Under the pieces are notes generated by a model. That model was not told the DNA's origin. It saw nothing but the letters and a program-made list of their open reading frames with translations, and did not search any database. The position numbers were made by a program, and so were the translations under genes. From Sipunculus nudus (taxonomy: Eukaryota; Annelida; Sipuncula; Golfingiida; Sipunculidae): 64,000 nt of DNA. Positions 15,101 through 24,216 of the stretch are shown in pieces (the first letter of the stretch is position 1; each line of letters begins with the position of its first letter). The stretch covers positions 57,331,750 to 57,395,749 of the forward strand of contig CM049318.1 in the NCBI GenBank assembly GCA_026874595.1, given 5' to 3'.

Positions 15101-17385
15101 AAAATCTGAAGTTCTCGTTAGATATACAGGGTTCCCAGCCAGTCTACAAATTTAGGAAAAACTGGATAAAGAGTTTTATAGTAAGGGAAGGGTTACTGAA
15201 TTTGTGAAAAATCCCTTATCGGGGAAAAGTCTGATTGTCTGAAAATGATAGTGATCATCATGTTATATGCTATAGTTATGTTGTTTTACATATTTTGTCA
15301 CAAACATACAATACATACCAGTTTCACAACTGTTCATACCAGTTTAACAGCAACATTGTTGGTATGATGATCAAACCTAAATATATAGATATGATTCCTA
15401 TTGAATTTTGAATTGTCTTCAGGAGAAAACTTAAGTGTCACAATAAATCTGGTGAAATTTCGAATTTTCATCCCGGGGGGGGGGCAGGGAATTTTGCTTT
15501 CCTGAAATGCTGTAAGCCCGGATATCAGGCCACAGTGCCAGAGAATTTATGCACACTCGACGTGTCTTGAGTAGAAAACTTATACTTCACAGGTGGAGAA
15601 ACTACGGACCATGACGACGAGGCAAAACTCACTGATGATTGGGCCAAAGGAGGAGGAGTTCCCCGTACATATGGGAGACGAGGGAGATATTCCATGGGTG
15701 CCGGAGCTTGAGAAGTGTGTTGTTTAATGTCAGATTTAGGCCATAATAAAAAAAGGTATGGTTCTCAGGCACTTTTTTCTCAGAAATCAATATGGGCGGA
15801 CGTTTTTTTTTATTTTTAATTTTTTGGTATTTTTCAATAAAAATAAGAATAACAGATTTATTTTGCTAATGTAGTAAAAGCACTACATTAAAAAGAAGGA
15901 AATTGTATGATTTTATCTTCTTGAAAGAAATGTCCGAGATGCTGCAGCTCAAAATTGGTGAGTTTCTATTGAAAATCAAAATAAAAATGTTTGACGCGGG
16001 GGATTAAAACTGATGCAGGCGGTGCCTGAGAACCATACCTTTTAATAATTTTTGGCCTTGCCCATTGTTTATACCGTAAACCTCGAAATTATGACCACCA
16101 AAGGGACCTCGATAAAGTGGTCGCGTTTGCGAGGAGATCATCTAAGCCAGGTCTGATATAAAGAGCAAAAAGGAATTGGGACCGTGAATAAGTGGTCGTT
16201 CTTTTGAGGTTGTCGCTAAACAAAGATGGTCGTTAAGCCAGGTTTTACTGTATTTTATTTGTAACGTTAAGAATCAGAGGGGTATCATGTCAGCATGAAA
16301 TTAAAATGAAGGTAAGTACGTGCCCTTGATTGTACTAGGACGCCTGGTATCTTAACTTTAACTACTTCCGGCAACTAATTTTTTTAGTTGGCACTTTGGA
16401 CTGAAACCACAGACTCAGATGTCAGAATTTAAGAGCCATGTTTATTTTATAGTTTTTTTACGAGGTTTAATTTGCATTTTCAGATGCCTTCCCAAGTGTC
16501 CTACCTGAGGGCATTCAGTGGCTTTAATATGACAGTAGTGGGTTTAATTGATCTGGTAAAAATTGATTGATAAAATATTTGTTCAGACATTATAGCCTAT
16601 GAACCTGTGTCTATGATACAGATAACATGATTTGAGATTGTCAGTCCGGGAGCATTCATGTCAAACTGTTTTACAATCTGCTTTTAATTTTTTATTGACA
16701 AAAATTAAAAATCATATTTTCTAAGAAAATGTTAACTTAAACCATTTATTAACCTTAGAAAATATTTTATCAGGAACATAAGAGTTTTATGATATAAAAA
16801 TCGCTGGAAGGAGAAAGCAAAGTTACTGATATCGTTTCCATTAGAACAAAACGCCAATTCAAATATCTTGTTGAATGGCAATTGTTGATTTGAGAACAAA
16901 TATATTACCCAGTTACAACGATGATGAACTAATCAGCACGCACTAACTGACTTACTTGATTTCACTTCTGATTTAAACTGAAATTGACCTGCTGAAGCAA
17001 TAACTGAACAATTTTTTCGGACGTTATTAGAGTAGTATATGGGAGCTTTGCAAGTCCAAATAATCAAGTACCAAAACATTGTGCCTAAAGTAATGAGTAT
17101 TTACTTCCTTAACCTTATACTGCAGATTTACGATGTAGCCTATTGTTAAATAGTTTAAAACATATTTCCCTAATTTAAATTTTAAAAACAGTGTATACAA
17201 AAATGTGAAAATAAGGATTGAATTCTTTCTTTCTTTGCAGGATGTTTGGTTTCCCGGAACACTACACAGACGTTGGGAATATGTCCCCTACTCGCCGACG
17301 GAAACTGCTGGGGCAGTCCTGGAGTGTACCAGTAGTAAGACACATCCTGCGTCCTCTCAGACAATTCTTCAAACTTAAAAATTAG
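132..17385 (+). CDS. DNMT3: DNA (cytosine-5)-methyltransferase 3, 3' part of gene (11 exons)
   Basis: De novo DNA methyltransferase, transferring a methyl group from S-adenosylmethionine to cytosine C5 in nuclear DNA. Exons: 132-179, 1086-1150, 2411-2591, 4945-5008, 5712-5857, 8408-8498, 8864-9009, 12008-12093, 12849-12930, 15593-15714, 17241-17385. They sum to 1,176 nt, in frame throughout (391 aa plus TAG). Every intron is GT-AG and every junction keeps phase. Exons 1-3 give the PHD-like half of the ADD domain with all eight zinc-binding cysteines. Exons 4-11 give motif I, motif IV with catalytic Cys, motif VI, motif VIII, the target recognition loop and motif X. Length from motif I to the stop is close to vertebrate DNMT3A. 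The PWWP domain, the N-terminus and the GATA-like ADD finger are not in the window, so the gene is 5'-partial. I see no frameshift or stop, so it looks functional. The split ADD plus this motif order separates it from DNMT1 and DNMT2. Confidence 0.96.
180..1085 (+). other. DNMT3 intron (a-b)
   Basis: AT-rich unique sequence with homopolymer runs. Small overlapping ORFs near 750-990 on both strands have no recognisable content. Nothing else supported. Confidence 0.7.
1086..1150 (+). CDS. DNMT3: DNMT3 exon b: ADD zinc ligands 1-4
   Basis: Sixty-five nt entering in phase 0 and leaving with two bases (AG) of an Arg codon completed by the A at 2411. It reads [21 protein letters not shown], so ligands are C-x2-C, C and C as in YCTIC...LMC...NCC of vertebrate ADD. 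The acceptor is TTGTAG at 1080-1085 and the donor GTGTGA at 1151. It is too short to stand out as an ORF. Identification rests on cysteine spacing and on phase agreement with both neighbours. Confidence 0.9.
1151..2410 (+). other. DNMT3 intron (b-c)
   Basis: AT-rich unique sequence; no repeat or motif that I recognise. Short ORFs near 1,300-1,590 on both strands look like chance. Confidence 0.6.
2411..2591 (+). CDS. DNMT3: DNMT3 exon c: end of the ADD domain and linker
   Basis: One base completing Arg, then 60 codons. YCTGC and, after a helical stretch, DPWFCFMC supply the last four zinc ligands (vertebrate FCVEC and DPWNCYMC). The stretch LLIARDDWQ matches the LLRRREDW helix that packs the ADD against the methyltransferase domain. 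It ends SLPQ in phase 0 at a GTAAAA donor. The apparent upstream ATG at 2352 is in the intron, before the TTTTTCAG acceptor, and is not a start. The linker to motif I looks several residues shorter than in human DNMT3A. Confidence 0.95.
3484..4323 (+). repeat. degenerate tandem repeat, about 325-bp unit, with Helitron-like CTAG end
   Basis: Three diverged units begin TGGGGTCATG at 3,484, 3,808 and 4,142. Each holds a GACCTTGACC tract, then (in the first two) a block reading CCGAAGATCTTGGA. The first unit includes GATGGCGCCACC. The stretch ends CTAG followed by TT at 4,318-4,323, as other Helitron2-like elements in the window do, but I see no clear terminal hairpin. It sits in the intron between DNMT3 exons c and d. 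A lone diverged unit recurs near 6,980-7,210. Confidence 0.6.
4945..5008 (+). CDS. DNMT3: DNMT3 exon d: motif I (SAM binding)
   Basis: Starts in phase 0 after a TTTACAG acceptor and reads IPKPADPKP, then [13 protein letters not shown] with the last Gly split across the intron. SLFDGIGTG is methyltransferase motif I, the glycine-rich S-adenosylmethionine loop (human SLFDGIATG). The 64-nt exon ends with one base of a Gly codon before GTAATT. Confidence 0.95.
5712..5857 (+). CDS. DNMT3: DNMT3 exon e: motifs II-III
   Basis: Two bases completing Gly, then 48 codons ending in phase 0. It reads [19 protein letters not shown], then [13 protein letters not shown] and [13 protein letters not shown] matches the motif II segment YIASEV, whose acidic residue binds the SAM ribose. 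GDIT corresponds to the GDVR of motif III. Acceptor TTATAG, donor GTATAA. Confidence 0.95.
6587..6859. mobile_element. hAT-like MITE
   Basis: A 273-bp inverted-repeat element in the intron between exons e and f. The left end reads CAGGGCTTAATATTAA, then GCTTGCCTGGGGCAAGT. The right end, reverse complemented, reads CAGGGTTTGACATTAA, then CTTGCCTGGTTTGGCAAGT. CAGGG ends are typical of hAT elements. I could not define a matching 8-bp target duplication, and there is no coding sequence. Confidence 0.6.
7309..7554. repeat. imperfect long inverted repeat
   Basis: The left arm (GGCTCAC ... CTACCTGATACAAGAAATA) pairs with the right arm (TATTTCCTGTATCAGGTAC ... GTGAGCC) around a loop of about 150 nt. 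Probably a decayed MITE in the DNMT3 intron; it could fold in the pre-mRNA. Confidence 0.5.
8408..8498 (+). CDS. DNMT3: DNMT3 exon f: motif IV, catalytic cysteine
   Basis: Phase 0 entry: [20 protein letters not shown], then [11 protein letters not shown] with the last Gly split. [12 protein letters not shown] is motif IV. The cysteine of the PCN triplet is the nucleophile that attacks cytosine C6. NPxRKGL follows exactly as in vertebrate DNMT3 proteins. The acceptor is TTTCCAG at 8401-8407 and the donor GTAAGT at 8499. Confidence 0.97.
8864..9009 (+). CDS. DNMT3: DNMT3 exon g: motifs V-VI
   Basis: Completes Gly and continues [13 protein letters not shown], then [13 protein letters not shown] and KDTISRFLK, ending in phase 0. 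FFEYFR is motif V. FWLFENV is motif VI with the conserved Glu that contacts cytosine N3. The donor is GTGGTT after AAG, weaker than the other donors here. The ORF that runs on past 9009 ends after a few intronic codons, and the next homologous residues start at 12,008. Confidence 0.96.
9010..12007 (+). other. DNMT3 intron (g-h)
   Basis: The longest intron, about 3 kb. The first 2 kb is unique AT-rich DNA. From 11,060 to 11,520 three diverged units of roughly 145-160 bp share TTGATACA and CTTCAAGGTCA, another GACCTT-type tandem repeat. ORFs on the minus strand at 9,108-9,569 and 10,208-10,516 have no recognisable protein features. Confidence 0.6.
12008..12093 (+). CDS. DNMT3: DNMT3 exon h: motif VIII region
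   Basis: Eighty-six nt with 28 codons plus two bases: [20 protein letters not shown], then [20 protein letters not shown] is a near copy of vertebrate RARYFWGNLPGM. The longer ORF over this spot is in a different frame and is a shadow. An in-frame TGA just before the ATGACAG acceptor confirms that the exon must start here. The donor is GTAAGG at 12,094. The split codon becomes AGC (Ser) with the first base of the next exon. Confidence 0.94.
12849..12930 (+). CDS. DNMT3: DNMT3 exon i: start of target recognition domain
   Basis: One base completing Ser, then 27 codons ending in phase 0: [19 protein letters not shown], then PHSDRRAS. It aligns with [20 protein letters not shown] of human DNMT3A. 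The frame is not that of the overlapping long ORF. It was chosen because exon h leaves two bases and exon j must start in phase 0, and only this frame satisfies both. Acceptor TTTTCCAG (12,841-12,848), donor GTGAGT (12,931). Confidence 0.9.
13004..14559. mobile_element. non-autonomous hAT element with GTACCT subterminal repeats
   Basis: The element spans 13,012-14,551, flanked by perfect 8-bp target duplications GTAGCAAT (13,004-13,011 and 14,552-14,559). The ends are inverted: CAGGGTTGGGGCCAGGAAC on the left and, reverse complemented, AAGGGTTGGGGCCTGGTAC on the right. Both ends carry many GTACCT hexamers with the palindrome CCTAGGTAC, like the subterminal transposase sites of hAT elements. 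A second internal CAGGGTTGGGGCCAGGTAC start at 13,458 and a repeated AACAGGAAGTTCATTG-type segment show an internal duplication of about 450 bp. No transposase is encoded. It lies in the DNMT3 intron between exons i and j. Confidence 0.88.
15593..15714 (+). CDS. DNMT3: DNMT3 exon j: target recognition loop, motif IX
   Basis: Forty codons plus two bases: [15 protein letters not shown], then [19 protein letters not shown] with the Lys split. RTMTTRQNS matches RTITTRSNS, the loop that enters the DNA. The Arg that reads the CpG guanine in mammalian DNMT3A (R836) is kept. The Lys five residues further on is replaced by Met. IPWVPELEK matches ILWCTEMER. Acceptor TTCACAG (to 15,592), donor GTGTGT at 15,715. 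Confidence 0.95.
15739..16057 (+). mobile_element. MITE, TATGGTTCTCAGGCAC family, copy 1
   Basis: About 319 bp with long terminal inverted repeats: GGCCATAATAAAAAAAGG, then TATGGTTCTCAGGCAC, and at the right end GTGCCTGAGAACCATA running out to TTGGCC. Two more copies are at 29,230 and 39,260. The interior is AT-rich and non-coding, with GCGGG-type segments next to each TIR. It lies in the last DNMT3 intron. Confidence 0.85.
16072..16252 (+). mobile_element. Tc1/mariner-like MITE, copy 1
   Basis: The left end TACCGTAAACCTCG pairs with the right end CCAGGTTTTACTGTA. The interior holds GACCTCGATAAAGTGGTCG and GTGGTCGTT segments. A diverged copy is at 46,521-46,670. The TA at each end fits a TA target site, but the superfamily is inferred from the ends only. 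Confidence 0.6.
17241..17385 (+). CDS. DNMT3: DNMT3 last exon: motif X and stop
   Basis: One base completing Lys, then 47 codons and [23 protein letters not shown], then [19 protein letters not shown] and [19 protein letters not shown] is motif X, which closes the SAM pocket. The human sequence reads [20 protein letters not shown] in the same place. The position of the human hotspot Arg882 is Pro here. The acceptor is a strong polypyrimidine tract with TTTGCAG (to 17,240). Confidence 0.96.
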
Positions 17386-17933
17386 TTACCAGAATCTCCA
17401 TGCTGCACATGAGCTGAATTTCAAGTTATAACTAAGATATTATCAAAAACTGAAGTTACTTTGCTTACTTTGCAGATTCAGTTTACTTTTGATAATTGTA
17501 TTGTTATGATACAACATAACATTTAAGAACGATGTTTGCTGTCTGGCGGACGGTTATATGCATCAAACGCTTTCTTAGGTCAAAAACAACCACTAATTTA
17601 CATCCTAGCCATGTATAATTTAACACGTTTAACGAGTCCTGAAGCTTGCAGTAGCCCAGTTTACATTCATTTATTTCTATATATAATTCTGCTTTTGTTA
17701 TTTGATGATATCCACCCGTTCCTCTTATCCTCTGAACAATCCTCTTTGTTAGTATTATTTTACATGATAATATAATTCTTGTGTAAGTGGGAGTGCATTA
17801 ATTAAGCACATATTCATCTACACAAAGGAAATCACAGAATTTATCCATGGGGGAGATTTCTCGGTAATTTGTGCTACTTAGGTATGTCCGTTTGTTTGAA
17901 AAATATGAACAAATTTTAATAAGATTCTTTTAT

Positions 17934-17939
17934 AATAAA
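17934..17939 (+). terminator. candidate DNMT3 polyadenylation signal
   Basis: An AATAAA hexamer lies about 550 bases after the DNMT3 stop codon and before the first large transposon at 18,026. It is the first canonical signal that I see downstream of the gene. Transcript data would be needed to confirm it; the hexamer is common by chance in such AT-rich DNA. Confidence 0.35.
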
Positions 17940-18025
17940 AAGAAATTGTATGCTTAGGAGCATGATCTTGCTTTTAGCGCAAATACTGGATTGATGACAG
18001 TGCAAATGCAACAAGTGTTTTTTTA

Positions 18026-19628
18026 TGCCCCCGCCACAAAGTGGCCGGGGCATATAGTTTTACCCATGTCCGTCATTCTGTCATTCCGTCATTCCGTCAT
18101 TCCGAAATCAAACAGTTGTACGGACTTTTTTTCGCAATGCTTGCAGATATTGGCCTGATTTTTGGTGTGTGGGCAGATAATGACCAGTTACAGATCGAGT
18201 TCGCGTTTCGTCCCAGTTGACCTATTTTTGACCGTTTTACGGCTCCAAAACTTAGAAAATTTCATGAAAAATAGAAATTTTCAGGACAAATACACATGTA
18301 CGGACTTTTTTTCCCAATGCCTGCAGATATTGGCCTGATTTTTGGTGTGTGGGCAGATAATGACTAGTTACAGATCGAGTTCGCGTTTCGTCCCGGTTGA
18401 CCTACTTTTCACCGTTTTACGGCTCCTAAACTTAGAAAATTTCATGAAAAATAGAAATTTTCATGACAAATACACATGTACGGACTTTTTTTCGCAATGC
18501 CTGCAGATATTGGCCTGATTTTTGGTGTGTGAGCAGATAATGACCAGATACAGATCGAGTTCGCATTTTGTCCCGGTTAACCTACTTTTGACCGTTTTAC
18601 GGCTCCTAAACTTAGAAAATTTCATGAAAAATAGAAATTTTCATGACGAATACACATGTACGGACTTTTTTTCGCAATGCCTGCAGATATTGGCCTGATT
18701 TTTGGTGTGTGGGCAGATAATGACCAGTTACAGATTGAGTTCGCGTTTTGTCCCGGTTGACCTACTTTTGACCGTTTTACGGCTCCTAAACTTAGAAAAC
18801 TTCATGAAAAATAGAAATTTTCATGACAAATACACATGTACAGCCGTTTTTAGCCCTCAGCTCATAGGCTGATGGGCTATTGTCGTCACCCAAGCTGTCC
18901 GTCTGTCCATCTGTCTGTCCGGTGTCTGTCCGTCCGTCCGTCCGTCCGTTCCGCGTCTGTTAACTTTTATCTTGTGAGCGGGATATCTCTAAAAGGATTC
19001 ACCGTTGGAATTTTATTTCATCAGTGAAGATGTATATCGATAAAATCTCGGTCAAGTTCGAAGATGGGTGACCTTGACCCATTTTTCTACATTTTAGAGC
19101 TGATTATAGAAAAACACTCAGAAGTTTATATCTCAGGAACCATTGTGTGGATTTTCACAAAACTTACTATGATCATTGGGACTGATGGTCTGTATGTGCT
19201 GCACAATTTTGGTGGCGCCACCTGCAATTTCTGAATTTTTAATGAAATTTTATCGGATTTTTCAATTTTGGCCTGTTTTGTCTGTGGGTGCATAATGACC
19301 ACTTACAGATCGAGTTCGCGTTTCGTCCCAGTTAACCTATTTTTCACCATATGACAGATCCTGAACATAGAAAATTTCATGAAAGACAGAAATTTTCATG
19401 AAAAATGCACATATATGGACTTTTTTTTTTCACAATGCCTGCAGATACTGGCCTGATTTTTGGTGTGTTGCTTGATAATGACCCTTTACAGATCGAGTTT
19501 GCATTTTGCCCTTGTTCACCTACTTTTGACCATACAACACCTCCTGAACTTAAAAAATTTTACAAAATTTAACAAATGTTTCTAATTTGCCCCAGGCGGG
19601 GGCATTCGTGTCGTTCCGACACATCTAG
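18026..19628 (+). mobile_element. Helitron2-like non-autonomous element, family 1
   Basis: The 5' end TGCCCCCGCC (18,026-18,035) is part of a hairpin running to 18,052. Its reverse complement GGCGGGGGCA lies at 19,595-19,604, just inside a terminal hairpin with 6-bp stem (GTGTCG, loop TTC, CGACAC) and then ATCTAG at 19,623-19,628, followed by TTTT. Terminal inverted repeats with the right copy placed inside a 3' hairpin are the asymmetric arrangement of Helitron2/Helentron elements. The interior carries four 180-bp repeats and GTCCGTCC tracts, and no Rep or helicase reading frame. It begins about 640 bp after the DNMT3 stop. Confidence 0.72.
18118..18840 (+). repeat. four tandem copies of an exact 180-bp unit
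   Basis: Units start with CGGACTTTTTTTC at 18,121, 18,301, 18,481 and 18,661, each exactly 180 bp, and differ by only a few bases. A fifth, more diverged unit is at 19,405-19,565 and a fragment near 19,290-19,400. Equal spacing with no indels points to recent amplification within the Helitron2-like element. Confidence 0.9.
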
Positions 19629-20689
19629 TTTTCAAATGCAGTTTTCATGCTATTAACGGACTACGATTTTGTACTTGACAGACAATGAAAAACAAGGGAA
19701 CTGCAGTAGACTACTTAAATATGCCTTTGGTAAAGGCATGCTCTTATCCAAATAATTTGAATCGCATTCATATATGTTTATAAGGTTAATTACGTTTATT
19801 AGGTATTCAGAGATTTTTCTTTCCTGTAAGTGAAAGAAAGAATTCGGGAGTTGCCGTATTGTATGTTAAAATCATGTATAAAAAATACATCCTATGGCGC
19901 TTGTAATAATTTACAAAGTGATGTGATACGCACTTGTAGGAAGTAATAAAAGTATTAAAAATTGAGGTAAGAAGTAATTGTCTAATTGCATGTAGTCTTT
20001 TGGCTTAATGTGTAATGTGTCTTCTGATTTCTTTGCATAAATGACGATTCATCTCATCTATTTTGCGACTCTTTACCTTGTATAAGATTGTTATAGCTTA
20101 TATTCAAATCATGGGTAGATCATACTAAAATTATTATACAAATGTTAACTGTAATAAAGAGCTGACACATTTTATATTTTCGCTAATTTTACGGCGTTGT
20201 TATATTTGTGTATGTTAGGGGGATGACGATTTGATCTAGTCATGAGAGCCAGCCTGTTCTGCAAGTAAGGCTCAACAATTTTTGGTAGCGTCCTGACAAA
20301 AAAAAGTGGCCCATGACGCTCAGCGCTATACGGTTAAAATAACTCCCCAGAGTACTCAAATTCATGCATTTTGCCATAACAGGCCTGCCAAATCACAATT
20401 TTAAAAACGGTCACTCTTTTTTTTATTGTGGATTTCCTAAAAATGACGCTAATTACTCTTTTTTTCACTCTTTTAAAGCAGGATTTTTTCCTCTTTTTTT
20501 TTCATGAAAGATTTCCGATATATACTTTTTCTTATGCTTTAACAGTTCAGTTAGAATAAGAATGGGACATTTAGCAATTTTATTTGTGCAAATGTCCAGC
20601 ATGTGTCGCAACATTTGAAAACTTTCCTAATCTTTATGAATTGGGAAGTGCGCCATGTATATTTCTGACTTTGGGAATTATATGCGTCA

Positions 20690-20692
<3 letters not shown>

Positions 20693-20752
<60 letters not shown>
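20693..20752. repeat. (TA)n microsatellite
   Basis: About 60 bp of pure TA repeats. The YIYIY peptide over it is not a gene. Confidence 0.95.
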
Positions 20753-20756
<4 letters not shown>

Positions 20757-20902
20757 TGTGCTATGCGAAGCATGATTTAAAGTTTGGAATTGACGCTAAT
20801 TTTATATTTTTTTTCTCTCTTTAAATGAAAGACGTCTACTCTTTTTTTTTTCCTGAGCATTATTTTGGTCATTTACAGTCCTGCAATTAACCATAGATAT
20901 TT

Positions 20903-23900
20903 GTATCCGCCATAACGAAGTTTTGCGGATACTATGTTTTGACCGGGTTCCGCCGCCGTGTTTGTTTCCGGAATTGAACAGGGTTCGTACGTCCTTAAAA
21001 AGTCATGATTTTTTAGATTTTAAAAATCAGTACTTAAAAAGTCATGATTTTTTAGAAAATTCTTAAAAGTCATGATTTTTCATTTTATGATTGTTTGAAA
21101 AGATATTGTATCAAATTCATTATATTTGTCAAAGATTGAAAGTACGTGATTCATGAAAACCACCTTAACCAGACTACATCTGGGCTTATAGTGCTGTTCC
21201 AACTTAGGTTGGCATCCGCTCTTCCCTATCTTGGCAGTGAAACCCCCATTGCCGTCATGCCATTCTCATGAATACTTTCGTTATAAATCCAGGCAGTCTT
21301 CATTAAGCTAAACATGCGTTCAAGAACTACAAATTCAAGAATTGAGTGGTGTTCGTAGGATACTAAGCGAACCAAATTCTAAGCTTTTCTGTAGTGGATT
21401 GATCACGGCAATGCCAAGTTCTGTGCAAATGCAGTTTGACATCACAGGGGAGAAGCTAAAAATGGTACGTATATCAGACGAATAAAAATGTTAGGTATTT
21501 CACGGTCGTTTGCAATAAAAAATAATCACTTAAGCCTGTGAGTTCAAGATGTTCAATCATAAATAAAAATTTTTTTTTTAGATATTTTTCAGTGATGAAA
21601 GACTGTTGTGTTGTGTTGTGTTGTGTCTCATCCAAAATGCCAATAAAGCCTCATGTTTTCACATGTAACATTTCATAACCTGTGCATTCCAGATGGTTTG
21701 GCGGGAATTCGTTGCCGCCTACAAGTGTATTCATTAATTCGGCCCGTACTCCTGTTGGTAGAACTCACGGGACGTTATGAATACACATGCCAGTCCGATT
21801 AATAAATCGCAAAAACGAAGAGTTAAAATAAAACATTTTAAGGTTTAAAAAAAAATGGAGGACTGACGAAGAAATTGCCCAGATGTAGCAAATAAAAGAG
21901 CCACGGTCTATTTCAATGGGATGAATAAACGACACCAAGTTTTTCCCCGCCTTATTACTCCCCGGTTACTTTGATGTTTTCCGGTGCAAAAAAATTGTTG
22001 CATGCTTCTTAATTATATGTATTATTTAAATAGCTGGAATTTGTGCGGTTGTGAAAACTAACTGTAATATCCCAAATTTTTCTCGAAAATAAATCTTCCT
22101 ACCACTGGTCTTATTTCAAAGCCATGTCCTGTACACAGCGGGCTAATTAATGTGCGCGCCGATGCAACCGTGAATGCCTCATGGCTGACGGCATGGAATA
22201 TTATGACAGGACTTGACCGCTTTGGAACCGTCCAAACACTTGTATAGGTATAGTTTTACTGAAGTTTATGAAACAGTTATTGAGATCATATTATATTCCA
22301 TGATTCTGTAGATAGGGTTATGATAATTGAAAACATTTCTTTGGTAACCAGAAGCGTTATATGAGAGATAATAGGGGAATTAAATGCCGTGAGCTCAGAT
22401 TAAAGTGACAGGTGCACAACCACACAGTATTAGTATCTAATGTCATTGGACCTCTAAGTAAGTTGAATTAATAACCTTAATCAAGATCTTTCTTTTTCTT
22501 CCATATATCAAACTGATGACATTACGTTGATTAATTTAAAATAGTAATACGGCAAAGTAAATGGTGTAGTTCTTGCTGACCCCAATTAAACAGTGTTTGT
22601 TTTCTGATACCATTTACCACCCTGACTGATTCTTGGGTTGTTGCATCTCTGTGTTTGAAAGTAATTTTATTGACAGTTTGAAAGCTGTTTAGGTGTTATA
22701 ATACAGTCTCAATATGAAAAAGTTTTCATTTAAACATTGAATCTTAAAATAAAAAAAAGAACACATTGCAAGACTGTACTGTTAAACTGGATTGTTTTTA
22801 CTTGATCATTTCATGTGTTCATTTCAATGGTTTAATGTCCTAATGGCCATGCAAATATTTTTTTAACAATGATAGGAAAATAAAAAAAAAAATCCACATT
22901 TTTTAAACAAGTACTCTTAAATATATTTAATTATATATGTATTCTTTTAGCTATATTCTTCATATCTTAATGAGCAAGGATGATCTACATCAAGTTTCTT
23001 AAGTAACATTTGCGTGTCAATGTGACGAGGTAAAAGTCATGAACTTTTGATTTGCTCGAAGTGTAAGAACCCTGTAGAACTCTGAGACCACTGGACTGAG
23101 TTTTCCAAAAATTTACACGATTATCAGGACACATGTGAACTGGTGCCAAAATATTTTGCGTTGACCTCTGACCTTTCCTCTCCAGTGCGTCCATCTGTGC
23201 GTGTGTTTTGACACATTAATCCACATATCTTCGGACTCGTTTGATCAATCAGGAAAAATTTTGCACAAATGTAACCCTTGAATAGCTTTATAACACAAAA
23301 AATGGTGACGCCACCTGTAACCATTTTTGCAAAGCGTTCATCTGCCTTGGGATAAAATCACTCATATCTCTGCAGTGAATTGACTTATCCACCTCAAATT
23401 TTGCAAGTGTGTTCATCCTGGATAGCTTTCTGGATTTTATGACAGGTGGCGCCACCTACATTCACATTCAGGCTGCAGACATCCAGACTTGCATCTCAGG
23501 ACTGGTTTGACATATCCTCCTGAAATTTTGCATGTGTATAGATCTCACATAGCTCTTTATCATACGCAAAACTGGTGGCGCCAACTGCAACAATTTTTTG
23601 CACAGCTTCCATCTGATTGTCTGCTGTGGGACAAAATCACTCGTATCTCGGCATGGTTTGACTTATCTGGATAGCTTTCTGGATTTTATGACAGGTGGTG
23701 CCACCTACATTCATGTTCAGGCTGCAGACATCTAGGCTTACATCTCAGGACTGGTTTGACATATCCTCTTGAAATTTTGCATGTGTATAGATCTCGCATT
23801 GCTCTTCATCAAAACTGGTGGCGCCACCTGAAACCAGTTTTGCACAGCGTCCGTCTGTTTGTCTGCCGTTGGATAAAATCACTCTTATCTCGGCAGCGGT

Positions 23901-24216
23901 TGGACTTCTCTGCCTAATATTTTGCAATTGTATACAACTTGGAAAACTTTCTGGATTTTGAGGCAGGTGGCGTCACCTGCTTACACATTTCGGCTGCAGA
24001 CGTTCATGCTTATATGCAACACACCTCTCTCTATTTCCCCTCGCCACTCAATCCATGCCTCACGTCACCTGTCCCACTCTGGTTTCGCGTCATCTATGCT
24101 TATATGCAAAACATCCTGTCTATTTCCCCGAGCCACTCAATCCAAGCCTCAATTCACCCGTCCTACTCTGATTACGCCAGATACACGTAGTAGCTTGTCG
24201 ACTACCCGTATTCTAG
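20903..24216 (+). mobile_element. Helitron2-like family 2, copy A (interrupted)
   Basis: The 5' end is the hairpin GTATCCGCC...GCGGATAC (20,903-20,932), followed by a GACCGGGTTCCGCCGCC segment. The sequence is broken at 20,979-23,074 by another transposon and resumes with CTGAGACCACT. It contains GGTGGCGCCACC-bearing units about 250 bp apart and ends with a decayed hairpin and CTAG at 24,213-24,216, followed by TT. It matches copies B and C closely apart from the insertion. Confidence 0.8.
20979..23074. mobile_element. CAGGG-ended DNA transposon inserted in copy A
   Basis: The ends are inverted: CAGGGTTCGTAC on the left and GTAAGAACCCTG on the right. Comparison with the uninterrupted copy C (GGAA TAGAA TTCTGAG) shows that the target TAGAA is present on both sides (TTGAA left, TAGAA right), suggesting a 5-bp duplication with one change. 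The ends look hAT-like but a 5-bp duplication does not fit hAT, so the superfamily is open. No transposase is visible. A 56-codon open stretch at about 21,313-21,484 has balanced composition and no family that I know. Confidence 0.65.

Noticed and set aside
18118-18840. CRISPR-like array
   Set aside because: The units are contiguous 180-bp repeats without spacers, in eukaryotic DNA.
20584-20775. Isoleucine-tyrosine repeat proteins here and at other TA arrays (26,641, 27,458, 44,940, 62,764)
   Set aside because: They are translations of TA microsatellites on both strands.
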